A stretch of DNA of 64,000 nucleotides. It comes from Elstera sp043721315 (GTDB taxonomy: Bacteria; Pseudomonadota; Alphaproteobacteria; Elsterales; Elsteraceae). The notes below the pieces were generated by a model. The model was not told where the DNA came from, did not search any database, and was given only the letters and a program-made list of their open reading frames with translations. The stretch lies in the NCBI GenBank assembly GCA_043721315.1, contig JAYSQZ010000026.1:29409-93408 (forward strand), written 5' to 3'. The position numbers and the translations under genes were made by a program. Positions within the stretch are counted from its first letter, which is position 1. Each line of letters begins with the position of its first letter. Shown in pieces: positions 52,264 to 59,854 of this stretch.

Positions 52264-53758
52264 CTGGGAAATACGTCTGGCGTAGAATATTCTTCTGCAC
52301 CTTGCCCATTGCATTCCGGGGTAGGTCGGGCGTGAAGAACACGGCTTTCGGCACTTTGAAGTTGGCGAGGTGGGTTTTTACATGCTCGACCACGGCGGCT
52401 TCGGTCAGGCTTGCGCCAGGCTTTAGCACGATCACAGCCGCCACCGCCTCGCCGAAATCCGAGTGGGGCATGGCGATAACGGCGCTTTCCTCAATCCCCG
52501 GCACGGCATCGAGCAGCTCTTCGATTTCCTTGGGATAGACGTTGAGACCGCCGCAGATGATAAGGTCCTTCGCGCGTCCAACGATGCTGATGTAGCCGCT
52601 CCCCTCGCGCTTGCCCATATCACCGGTTTTGAACCAACCGTCGTCGGTGAAATCTTCCTTAGTTTTTTCCGGCATTTGCCAGTAGCCGCGAAAGATGTTC
52701 GGGCCTTTTAACAGAATTGCGCCCGTCTCGCCCGTCGCACTCTCGGCCCCAGCTTCATCAACGATCCGCACGCTAACGCCGGGCAGGGGCAGGCCAACGG
52801 TGCCGCCAATGCGCGCGCCCTCAAACGGGTTGGAGAGTGCCATTTGCACTTCGGTCATGCCGTAGCGCTCCAGAATCACGTGCCCCGTACGCGCCGTGAA
52901 CTCCTGGAACGTCTCAATCAAGAGCGGTGCCGAGCCGGAGATGAAGAGGCGCATAGCGGCAACGGTGTCTTTACCGAAGTCGGGCAGGGACAGCAGGCGC
53001 GTGTAGAAGGTCGGCACCCCCATGAGCACGGTGGCGCGGGCGAGGTCTTTCAGAACCGCTGCCGCATCGAACTTCGCGTGCCACAGCATCGGGCTGGCGT
53101 TATAGAGCGCGTTATTGCAGGCGACGAACAGGCCGTGGACGTGGAAAATCGGCAGGGCGTGCAGCAACACATCCCCCGGCACCCACCCCCAGAACTGATG
53201 GGTTACGGCCACATTGCTGGCAAGATTGCCGTGGGTGAGCATCGCCCCCTTGGCGCGCCCTGTTGTGCCAGAGGTGTAGAGAATCGCCGCCATATCGTCG
53301 GGGGCGCTGGTAACGGTGGTAAAGCTATCGCTCTGGCCCGCAGCCGCCTCGGTTAGCGCGCCGCTGCCATCGCTTTCCAGTGTGAGAACGTGCGCGCCGC
53401 CGGCAATGCCGATAATCGCCTCCTGGGTCGCCGCCCGGCAGATCACGGCTTTCGGCGCGGCATTCTCCAGAAAATAGGCCATTTCGGCGGTTTGATACGC
53501 GGCGTTCAGCGGCAAAAACGCCAAGCCCGCGCGCTGCGCGCCGAGGCAGAGCATGAGCGCTTCCGGCGATTTATCCACCTGGGCTGCTACCCGATCTTCT
53601 TTCTGAAGCCCCAGGCCGGTCAGCAGATTGGCAATCCGCGCCGTCGCTTGGTCTAGCGCGCGGAAGGTGATGATCCGGCCTTCGCTGGTTTCGATACAGG
53701 TCGCATCGAGCTTATGTTGGAACCGCGCGTAGAGCGTTGCGTAGATATTCGCGTTCAC
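52250..53758 (-). CDS. matB: Malonyl-CoA synthetase (MatB-like acyl-CoA ligase)
   Basis: An adenylate-forming ligase of 502 residues. The P-loop-like motif AILYTSGTTGRAKGAMLTHG, the A5 motif YGMTEVQMALSNP, the A8 hinge RAKDLIICGGLNVYPKEIEE and the A10 Lys (NAMGKVQKNILR) are present. LPIFHVHGLFVACNNALYNA is the pattern of malonate-CoA ligases in this fold. Malonyl-CoA made from malonate would feed fatty acid synthesis. GTG start with GGGGGAGG upstream. The assignment to malonate rather than another short acid is moderate. It follows the methylglyoxal synthase gene by 21 bases on the same strand. Confidence 0.85.
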   Translation of the reverse strand: MNANIYATLYARFQHKLDATCIETSEGRIITFRALDQATARIANLLTGLGLQKEDRVAAQVDKSPEALMLCLGAQRAGLAFLPLNAAYQTAEMAYFLENAAPKAVICRAATQEAIIGIAGGAHVLTLESDGSGALTEAAAGQSDSFTTVTSAPDDMAAILYTSGTTGRAKGAMLTHGNLASNVAVTHQFWGWVPGDVLLHALPIFHVHGLFVACNNALYNASPMLWHAKFDAAAVLKDLARATVLMGVPTFYTRLLSLPDFGKDTVAAMRLFISGSAPLLIETFQEFTARTGHVILERYGMTEVQMALSNPFEGARIGGTVGLPLPGVSVRIVDEAGAESATGETGAILLKGPNIFRGYWQMPEKTKEDFTDDGWFKTGDMGKREGSGYISIVGRAKDLIICGGLNVYPKEIEELLDAVPGIEESAVIAMPHSDFGEAVAAVIVLKPGASLTEAAVVEHVKTHLANFKVPKAVFFTPDLPRNAMGKVQKNILRQTYFPAKAS

Positions 53759-53779
53759 CCCGTCCTCCCCCTTGTTTTT

Positions 53780-54757
53780 TTAGATTTTTAGCTTGGGTGC
53801 TAGCCCGGCGTTGAGTGCCTGGGTCCATAATTCAGCCCAACGGTGGGCGGTCGCGGGATCATGCAAACAGGCATTCTGATAGGTATTGAGCCGGGCAATC
53901 CGCTCCAAGAGCTGAATATCGGCCTCGTGCTCGCGGGCAACGTGGGGGTCTTCAAAAAACAGGATCGTCGCCCCCGGCTCCCGCAGCACACGGTCGGCAA
54001 TCTGGGCGTCACCGCCCTTGGGGCCGGAGAGATAAGGCACTGTCCACGGGCCGGGCCGTCCGCTTAATCGTGCCGCCTGCCGCGCGACCTGGGAACGCAT
54101 GGCATCGCTCACGGCCCCAAGCCGTTCCGGTAGCGCTCCATTGAGCAGCCCGCCGGTGGTGCCGGTTGAAAGCCGCAAACGGAACTGATCGAGCAGCGGA
54201 AACCAAGTTTCCACATAGGTCAGCATCGCCGCCTTGCGCGTATCATGGGCAACCAGGGCGAGGGTGGTGGCCGACGGTAGGCACTCTGCTGCCGCGTTAT
54301 CGCCGAGGCGGCAGAGGTGCCGGGCAGCGCTAACCGGATCATGCTCGATCCAGTGCAATAGGCACCATTCGGCGGCGGCGCGAACTGTCGCGAGAAACGG
54401 CCTGCCATGCACAACGCACTGGCGCTTTAACGCAATTGATTCAGGAAAGAGCGAAATCAAATCACCCGGATCGGCCAGATAGATCACCCAATCTATCTGC
54501 CCTTCGACCAGTCGGGCCGCGACCGTGGCAATCGCGCCTTCCTCCCACGGGGGCAGTACGTCCCAGCCGGGATAATCGGTTAGAAACCCTGCCGCTTGCG
54601 CTGCGTCATAGGTGGGCCGCATCGCCACCAGCTTGGCAGGGCAAACGTGGCTCAGGAAGGGGGCCAGCGCTGTCAGCAGGGCTGCGAGCGGACTATTCTC
54701 CGAACGGCGAAACCCAGGACTGGCAAGTAGGGCGATGGTGGGGGGCTTGAGCATCAT
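53780..54757 (-). CDS. Two-domain methylglyoxal synthase
   Basis: Converts dihydroxyacetone phosphate to methylglyoxal and phosphate. The C-terminal half (residues about 163-310) is a full MgsA domain: LALVAHDTRKAAM (His171, Asp172), STGTTGGLL (about 198-205), LSGPKGGDAQI (Asp250), ILFFEDPHVAREHEADIQLL (Asp270, His277, Asp280). The N-terminal half (7-135) repeats the same fold: TIALLASPGF, DWVIYLADPGD, then a helix, but lacks the catalytic residues. MgsA is usually about 150 residues as a single domain, so this 325-residue duplication is unusual. The start may be either of two adjacent ATG codons (54757 or 54754) and has no clear ribosome site. Confidence 0.82.
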   Translation of the reverse strand: MMLKPPTIALLASPGFRRSENSPLAALLTALAPFLSHVCPAKLVAMRPTYDAAQAAGFLTDYPGWDVLPPWEEGAIATVAARLVEGQIDWVIYLADPGDLISLFPESIALKRQCVVHGRPFLATVRAAAEWCLLHWIEHDPVSAARHLCRLGDNAAAECLPSATTLALVAHDTRKAAMLTYVETWFPLLDQFRLRLSTGTTGGLLNGALPERLGAVSDAMRSQVARQAARLSGRPGPWTVPYLSGPKGGDAQIADRVLREPGATILFFEDPHVAREHEADIQLLERIARLNTYQNACLHDPATAHRWAELWTQALNAGLAPKLKI

Positions 54758-54834
54758 GGCAGGGATAGGCTAGCAAGTGGCGTGCGGGGCGGCAATCGGT
54801 CTTGTCTCTGAAATTATCCAATCAGTCGTCGATT

Positions 54835-55137
54835 TTAACCTTCAAATAGTATAGCAGTATAGTCCATTGCGCTCTGTAGAACGTGGATAATGACGACGCG
54901 CTCATCTTGAATGCGGTAGAAAATCAGGTAATTTCCATGAACCCGGCGGCGAATGCCGTGCTGTTCATATCGAGGTACCAAAGGGAAGGCCTTCGGGGCA
55001 GTCGCCAGGGCCTCACACGTGCCGCGTAGCTCTTGAACGAACGTAAGAGCACGCCGAGGGCTATCCTTGGCTATGTAGTCCGCAATCCGTTCGAGGTCGC
55101 CTTCGGCCTGGTCCGAAAATTCAACCGTTATGCGGAT
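54835..55137 (-). pseudogene. parE: ParE-like toxin frame without a standard start codon
   Basis: A 100-codon frame beginning IRITVEFSDQAEGDLERIA (after the first codon) with RRVHGNYLIFYRIQDERVVI and IIHVLQSAMDY near the end: a full ParE/RelE-superfamily toxin. ParE inhibits gyrase; RelE types cut mRNA. The expected start position 55137-55135 is ATC, where ATG would need one base change, and no in-frame ATG, GTG or TTG lies before a stop upstream. The frame overlaps the antitoxin end by 10 bases, as normal for this operon. Either the toxin start is mutated or it uses a rare start such as ATC or ATA at 55131. Confidence 0.75.
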
Positions 55138-55394
55138 TTTTCGGCCCGATCATCCATAGCGCGATATTTTGCTTCCAGTCGGTCAAAAACGTCGCTTGCA
55201 GGCTTTGTTCGGCCCGCACTAGCATCGGCAATACCCCGTATGATCGAGGCATCGGGCGCAGCAAGGCGGGCCTCACGATCTTGAATCAATCGCACCCCCT
55301 CCCGTAGCACGTCACTTTTGGAACCATAGCGGCCCGTTTCGACGAGTTGCTTAACAAAGCTTTCGAGCTGTTTACCCAAATTGGTACTAATCAT
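55128..55394 (-). CDS. parD: ParD-type antitoxin
   Basis: An 88-residue antitoxin with a ribbon-helix-helix N-terminus (STNLGKQLESFVKQLVETGR, YGSKSDVLREGVRLIQDREA) and a C-terminal tail for toxin binding (KPASDVFDRLEAKYRAMDD). ATG at 55394 has GAGGA 7 bases before; an in-frame start at 55415 is less likely. It precedes the toxin frame and would autorepress the unit. Its intact state beside a start-less toxin is the odd point. Confidence 0.9.
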   Translation of the reverse strand: MISTNLGKQLESFVKQLVETGRYGSKSDVLREGVRLIQDREARLAAPDASIIRGIADASAGRTKPASDVFDRLEAKYRAMDDRAEKSA

Positions 55395-55483
55395 GGTCAA
55401 TCCTCGCTCGATCAAACCGTGCTTAAAATGGCATGTTTATCAACTATTATCAATATAATGGGCACGGAAGCCCGCACCTGTCT

Positions 55484-55783
55484 TCACGCCGAAACCCGCT
55501 GCGAGACCAGCACCCCATCCACCCCAAAAATCTGGCGCAGGCCACGCCCGATCATCGCGGCGTCTTCCTGCCCCAACCCGTCGATTTGAATATCGACCGA
55601 AACATCTTCGCCGTGTTGGCGGGCGTAGAGCGCAGTGGGCGTCAGTCCGCGTTTGGCAAAGGGCTGTAAGAGGCGCGGCAATAGGCCGGGATCGGCCACA
55701 GCCGAGATGGAAAAGCAGGCAGTGGGGTGGGAAAGATCAACAACGCCCGCAGCATCGGCGGGGTGTGAGTGGGATTGTGACAC
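55484..55783 (-). CDS. ACT-domain-like small protein
   Basis: A 99-residue protein whose residues 23-97 read as a single ACT domain: CFSISAVADPGLLPRLLQPF (first strand and helix), TALYARQHGEDVSVDIQIDG, then IGRGLRQIFGVDGVLVSQRV (last helix and strand). This is the pattern of amino-acid-binding regulatory subunits such as the acetolactate synthase small subunit, but shorter and with a His-rich N-terminus. GTG start with GAGGAG 6 bases before. The partner enzyme and ligand are unknown. It lies just upstream of the toxin-antitoxin unit, same strand. Confidence 0.7.
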   Translation of the reverse strand: MSQSHSHPADAAGVVDLSHPTACFSISAVADPGLLPRLLQPFAKRGLTPTALYARQHGEDVSVDIQIDGLGQEDAAMIGRGLRQIFGVDGVLVSQRVSA

Positions 55784-55816
55784 GGGTCACTCCTCGGAAT
55801 ACTCAGCCTAAAACAG

Positions 55817-55852
55817 CAAAAAACACTGCCCGGCCCTTATCGAAGGGCCGGG
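55817..55852 (-). terminator. Terminator for the gene ending at 55946
   Basis: A perfect 10-pair stem, CCCGGCCCTT (55829-55838) and AAGGGCCGGG (55843-55852) with an ATCG loop. Read on the minus strand it is followed after CAGTG by a TTTTTT run, so it would end transcription of the 55946-56218 gene and isolate it from the ACT gene. A second inverted repeat (GGCTTTCC at 55912, GGAAAGCC at 55932) lies between it and the stop codon. Confidence 0.65.
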
Positions 55853-55945
55853 TCTGTAATTCGCAGGCTAAGTCCGAAAATCAACATCATAAACCTAGAT
55901 TACCCAAAGGTGGCTTTCCAAAGCAAGCCCTGGAAAGCCTTATTG

Positions 55946-56218
55946 CTACTCTAAATCGGCGCGCGTTGGCGTGAACTCGACTGTAATCGCTTCACCCGCC
56001 ACACCCTTGCGCTCGATCAGCCAACCGGCCTCCTGGTAGCGCTGCATGATCGAGTGCAGAATGCGATCCGTTACCATTTTTGTCGGTAGTGGCACGGTCA
56101 CGGTCAGTCCGGGGAAGTAGTTTTCCTCCAGGAACTCATCGATTTTTTTTTCGATGACCCGTAAAACTTCATATTCGCTTTTCGACAGGCGAAAGGCCTG
56201 GAACGGCGTAATCGGCAT
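55946..56218 (-). CDS. Conserved small protein of unknown function
   Basis: Not recognised. A 90-residue protein: an N-terminal region with FQAFRLSKSEYEVLRVIEKK, then DEFLEENYFPGLTVTVPLPT, KMVTDRILHSIMQRYQEAGW, LIERKGVAGEAITVEFTPTR. The helix-turn-helix-like spacing and the beta-hairpin end (VEFTP) suggest a small DNA- or ligand-binding domain, but there is no match I can name. The ATG at 56218 has GGGAA six bases before; upstream in-frame sequence was rejected. It is 157 bases upstream of the squalene/phytoene synthase-like gene's end, same strand. Confidence 0.7.
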   Translation of the reverse strand: MPITPFQAFRLSKSEYEVLRVIEKKIDEFLEENYFPGLTVTVPLPTKMVTDRILHSIMQRYQEAGWLIERKGVAGEAITVEFTPTRADLE

Positions 56219-56374
56219 GGCGTTCCCACTTCGTTGAACCGAAAGCCAGGGCGGCAACTGGCCCCCCCGGACCCTTTGCGAGTCGAAGAAAAACCTAAGC
56301 ATTCTTCAGCAAGCGCTTGAATATGGCTGAAAACACCCCGCTTTGGCAAGCCTGGGATGGCGGGCTTTTCAGAA

Positions 56375-57217
56375 TTAAAGCCGCCCAAATCGCAAGGACC
56401 ACCAGAGATGCAGCGGCAACAGCCCATCGGGGCGGGCGTGTAGGTGCGCTGCCGCCAGAAAAGGATCGCCCGCCGCTGCCCGCAGAGCTTTGGTCAATCG
56501 CCGGGCCAGCGTGGCGGGCAGAAGGGCTGCCCCGCCAGCGCGCGCGGCTTTTGGTAGGGTGTCCAGCGCCTGCTCGATCTCCGCCACCAGCGCTAAAACC
56601 AGCCGGGAGAGCGCTTCGGACGGCACGCCATCGCGGATGCTACGCGCCGTTAGCCCCGCAGCCCCGAGCCGATCCAACGGCAGATCAACCCGCCCCAACT
56701 GGGCGCGCCGGGCGATGCCGATAAGCGTTCCGGCTTTGGCATAGGCGGTGGCCCGCGCGGCGGCAGCTTCGGGGTCGGCCCCCGTGATCTTTGCCGCGAG
56801 CCGCCCCAACATGCCGCCCGTTGCATCCAGATACGCCTGAAACTCGCTTTCCGTTCCGGGCGGCGGCATCTGCAAATCTTGCTCCCGTCCGTCGATCAGG
56901 GCTACGAAGGGGGCGTGGGGCAGGGCAAAGCGCTGAATGGTTTCGGCCAGCGGCGTCACCACCTCGTGCTTGCGCGGGGGCCTGCCTGCAAAGATTTCTT
57001 CCAGCGCCTCCCGCCACCATTGCAGGCGGATTTGCCCCAGCATTGGCTCGCTGACCATTTCGCGGGTTTTGGCGACTTCTAAATTAAAAGCATAGAGCGC
57101 AAACAGCCCCTCTCGCGCCTCTGGCGGGGCAAACAAAGCGGTGAGAAACCGCCCTTTATCGCCCTGCCGCAACAGAGTTCCACAGGCGCTGAGGGCGGGG
57201 GGGGGCGGCGTTTCCAT
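56375..57217 (-). CDS. Squalene/phytoene synthase family protein (NDUFAF6-like)
   Basis: A 280-residue all-helical protein of the squalene/phytoene synthase superfamily. Seen: EGLFALYAFNLEVAKTREMV and the QIRLQWWREALEEIF stretch, both with the spacing of the first Asp-rich region, and LIDGREQDLQMPPP and TESEFQAYLDATGGMLGRLA. True synthases have two DxxxD motifs; here only weak remains are seen, so it may be the assembly-factor branch (NDUFAF6 relatives linked to complex I) rather than a carotenoid enzyme. ATG at 57217 chosen; TTG at 57223 is possible. It is divergent from sodB. Confidence 0.75.
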   Translation of the reverse strand: METPPPPALSACGTLLRQGDKGRFLTALFAPPEAREGLFALYAFNLEVAKTREMVSEPMLGQIRLQWWREALEEIFAGRPPRKHEVVTPLAETIQRFALPHAPFVALIDGREQDLQMPPPGTESEFQAYLDATGGMLGRLAAKITGADPEAAAARATAYAKAGTLIGIARRAQLGRVDLPLDRLGAAGLTARSIRDGVPSEALSRLVLALVAEIEQALDTLPKAARAGGAALLPATLARRLTKALRAAAGDPFLAAAHLHARPDGLLPLHLWWSLRFGRL

Positions 57218-57330
57218 ACCCAAATCATCCTTTTTTAGAACAACCCTAATTTGCCAAGGGTTCCCTTTGGCGCGGAACATCCTTATCTAGTTGTCTGGTT
57301 TTACTCACCACCTAATTTTTCGAGGACACC

Positions 57331-57930
57331 ATGGCTTTCGAACTTCCCGCTCTGCCCTTCGCTCCGAACGCGCTCGAACCGCACATGTCCGCACAGACCT
57401 TTAGCTTCCATCACGCGAAGCATCATCAGGCCTATGTGACCAACCTCAATAACCTGATTAAAGACGGCCCGCTGGCCGACAAATCGCTGGAAGAGATCAT
57501 TCTCGATGCAGCGAAAGACCCGGCCAAGGCGGGCATCTTCAACAATGCCGCCCAAGTGTGGAACCATACGTTTTTCTGGCATTGCCTAACGCCGAATGGC
57601 GGCGGGAAGCCCTCGGGCGACCTGCTGGCTAAGATCGAAGCCGCTTTCGGCTCCTTCGATGCCTTCAAGGACCAGTTCAAAGCCGCTGCCGTCGGTCAGT
57701 TCGGCTCCGGTTGGGCCTGGCTCGTGTCGGACAACGGCACGCTGAAGATCACCAAAACCCCGAACGCCGATCTGCCGATGGCCCACGGCCAAACCGCGCT
57801 GCTCACGGTCGATGTGTGGGAGCACGCCTACTACCTCGATTTCCAAAACCGCCGCCCGGATTTCGTGCAGTCGTTCCTGGATAATCTCGTGAATTGGGAC
57901 TTCGTGGCGGCGAACCTCGCCAAGGCGTAA
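57331..57930 (+). CDS. sodB: Iron superoxide dismutase
   Basis: Converts superoxide to hydrogen peroxide and oxygen. The 199-residue protein has the four metal ligands: His in FSFHHAKHHQAYV (about residue 28), His in VWNHTFFWHCL (about 75), and Asp/His in DVWEHAYYLDFQN (about 158 and 162). FGSGWAWLVSDNG and the pattern around the first and third ligand fit iron rather than manganese forms. GAGGA lies 6 bases before the ATG. The upstream divergent gene is unrelated. Confidence 0.96.
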   Translation: MAFELPALPFAPNALEPHMSAQTFSFHHAKHHQAYVTNLNNLIKDGPLADKSLEEIILDAAKDPAKAGIFNNAAQVWNHTFFWHCLTPNGGGKPSGDLLAKIEAAFGSFDAFKDQFKAAAVGQFGSGWAWLVSDNGTLKITKTPNADLPMAHGQTALLTVDVWEHAYYLDFQNRRPDFVQSFLDNLVNWDFVAANLAKA

Positions 57931-57948
57931 GCGGTTGCAAGTGTAGAG

Positions 57949-57994
57949 TTAGGGGCTTTGCCCCTAACAACCCCAACCAAGGGGCTTGCCCCTT
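57949..57994. repeat. Double-hairpin palindromic element (copy 2)
   Basis: TTAGGGGC-TTT-GCCCCTAA (57949-57967), a linker with ACCCCAACC, and AAGGGGC-TT-GCCCCTT (57979-57994). The first stem and linker match the copy at 21312-21354. It lies 19 bases after the sodB stop and may cap the transcript. Confidence 0.7.
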
Positions 57995-58059
57995 AGTGAT
58001 CCCGTTTATTTTTGTTGATATCTGAATTGACAAGATTTCAAAAAGAAAATGGGATTCTT

Positions 58060-58105
58060 AAGGGCCGACCGGCCCTTGAGTGGAGTGCAGAGGCAAAGCC
58101 TCTGC
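58060..58105. repeat. Second hairpin pair between sodB and lpdA
   Basis: AAGGGCC-GACC-GGCCCTT (58060-58077) and GCAGAGGC-AAA-GCCTCTGC (58087-58105). This pair lies 66 bases after the double-hairpin element and before the bidirectional terminator. Purpose unknown; it may be part of the same dispersed repeat family. Confidence 0.55.
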
Positions 58106-58116
58106 TTAGGCAACGA

Positions 58117-58146
58117 AAACCCCCGAAGATTACACTTCGGGGGTTT
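58117..58146. terminator. Bidirectional terminator between sodB and lpdA
   Basis: A perfect 12-pair stem AAACCCCCGAAG (58117-58128) and CTTCGGGGGTTT (58135-58146) with a 6-base loop. A-run on one side and T-run on the other let it work in both directions for the convergent sodB and lpdA genes. Confidence 0.85.
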
Positions 58147-58159
58147 ATTGTTGGCTTAA

Positions 58160-59569
58160 TTACATATTTAGCGTGCGCCCATTGGCGGCCAGAGCGGCTT
58201 CCTTGACCACTTCCGCAACGGTCGGGTGCGCGTGGCAGGTGCGGGCGATGTCTTCTGCCGATGCGCCGAATTCCATCGCCAGGGCCGCTTCGGCAATCAT
58301 GGTGCCTGCTTCGCCGTGGATGATGTGGCAGCCGAGCACCTTATCGGTGCGAGCATCGGTGAGGAGTTTCACGAAACCTTCGATGTCGGCATTGGCACGG
58401 GCGCGCGCGTTGACGCTGAAGGGGACTTTGCCGACTTTATAGTCGATGCCTGCGGCCTTCAGCTCTTCCTCAGTCTTGCCGACGCTGGCGACTTCCGGCG
58501 CGGTATAGATGACGGAGGGGATAACGTTATAATTCACGTGGCCCGCTTGCCCTGCCAGCCGTTCGGCGATGGCAACGCCTTCTTCTTCGGCCTTATGGGC
58601 CAGCATCGGGCCGGTAATCACGTCGCCGATGGCGAAGATTGACGGAACGGAGGATTTGAAATGTCCGTCCACGACGATGCGGCCCTTCGGATCGAGCGCA
58701 ACGCCGACCGCCGCTAGGCCAAGGTTATCGGTATAGGGACGGCGACCGATAGCGACCAGCACCACATCGGCGTCCAAGGTTTCTGTGGCACCGCCCGCAG
58801 CGGGTTCGAGTGTGAGGGTAACGCCGTTCGCGCTCTTGTCGCCCTTCACCACCTTCTTCCCCAGTTTGAAGTCGATGCCTTGCTTACCCAACACGCGCAG
58901 CACCGTTTTCGCGACTTCGCCATCCATACCGGGGATCAGGCGATCCAGGAACTCCACAACGGTCACTTTAGCCCCAAGGCGCTGCCAGACCGAGCCAAGT
59001 TCGAGGCCAATCACTCCGCCGCCGATAACGACAAGATGCTTCGGCACCGCACTTAAGGTCAGCGCGCCCGTGGAGGAAACGATGGTTTGCTCGTCAATCG
59101 TCAGGCCGGGCAAGGCCACAACGTCCGATCCGGTGGCGATGACGATATTCTTGGCCGTCAGAACCTCTTCACCGCCATCATTGAGCACGACCTTAATCGT
59201 GTTCGGCCCGGTGAGCGTTGCGGCCCCTTTGAACGGCGTTACTTTGTTCTTTTTGAACAGAAATTCGATACCCTTCGTAGTATCGCCGACAACTTTGTCT
59301 TTCCTGGCCATCATCTTCGGCAGGTCGAGCGTGACCTCGCCGACCGAAAACCCGTGATCGCTGAGGCCGTGCTGGGCAAGGTGAAAATATTCCGAGGATT
59401 TCAGCAAGGCTTTCGAGGGAATGCAGCCGACGTTAAGGCAGGTGCCGCCGAAGGTGCCGCGCTTATCTATGCAGGCCGTCTTCAGGCCAAGTTGAGCGGC
59501 CCGGATCGCGCCGATGTAGCCGCCGGGGCCGCCGCCCACAAAAACAACATCGAAATTAGTGTCGGCCAT
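58160..59569 (-). CDS. lpdA: Dihydrolipoyl dehydrogenase
   Basis: FAD enzyme that re-oxidises dihydrolipoamide in the 2-oxoacid dehydrogenase and glycine cleavage complexes. The 469-residue protein has the FAD motif GGGPGGYIGAIRA, the redox disulfide GGTCLNVGCIPSKALL (Cys about 44 and 49), the NAD motif GGGVIGLELGSVW, and the C-terminal active-site His-Pro-Thr (CHAHPTVAEVVKEA). GAGGAG lies before the ATG. No E1/E2 gene is next to it in this window. Confidence 0.97.
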   Translation of the reverse strand: MADTNFDVVFVGGGPGGYIGAIRAAQLGLKTACIDKRGTFGGTCLNVGCIPSKALLKSSEYFHLAQHGLSDHGFSVGEVTLDLPKMMARKDKVVGDTTKGIEFLFKKNKVTPFKGAATLTGPNTIKVVLNDGGEEVLTAKNIVIATGSDVVALPGLTIDEQTIVSSTGALTLSAVPKHLVVIGGGVIGLELGSVWQRLGAKVTVVEFLDRLIPGMDGEVAKTVLRVLGKQGIDFKLGKKVVKGDKSANGVTLTLEPAAGGATETLDADVVLVAIGRRPYTDNLGLAAVGVALDPKGRIVVDGHFKSSVPSIFAIGDVITGPMLAHKAEEEGVAIAERLAGQAGHVNYNVIPSVIYTAPEVASVGKTEEELKAAGIDYKVGKVPFSVNARARANADIEGFVKLLTDARTDKVLGCHIIHGEAGTMIAEAALAMEFGASAEDIARTCHAHPTVAEVVKEAALAANGRTLNM

Positions 59570-59854
59570 CGTATCGACTCCTCGCCTAACAGCGCTTTAT
59601 GCAAAAGCGGGCAGGGGCTTCGACCAGGGACGCCGAAATCCTACCCTGATGCCGTGGGTGTAGCGGAAGCGGGCGCGAAAGGAAAGGGACGCGCGCGCGC
59701 AACAGTCAATCCTCTGCCCCGCGCCGCGCACAGAGGCTTACTTTACCCGGAAGCATCTATGCGATTTTGGAATTGTTACCCCTACTTCTATTCGATTGAA
59801 CGCGATTGCACGACTCTCTAGGGTAAAATCACATATGTTTGGGGGGATCACTCT

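Noticed and set aside
57949..57994. Rho-independent terminator for sodB
   Set aside because: Stems lack a T-run and match a dispersed repeat; the 58117-58146 stem is the better terminator.
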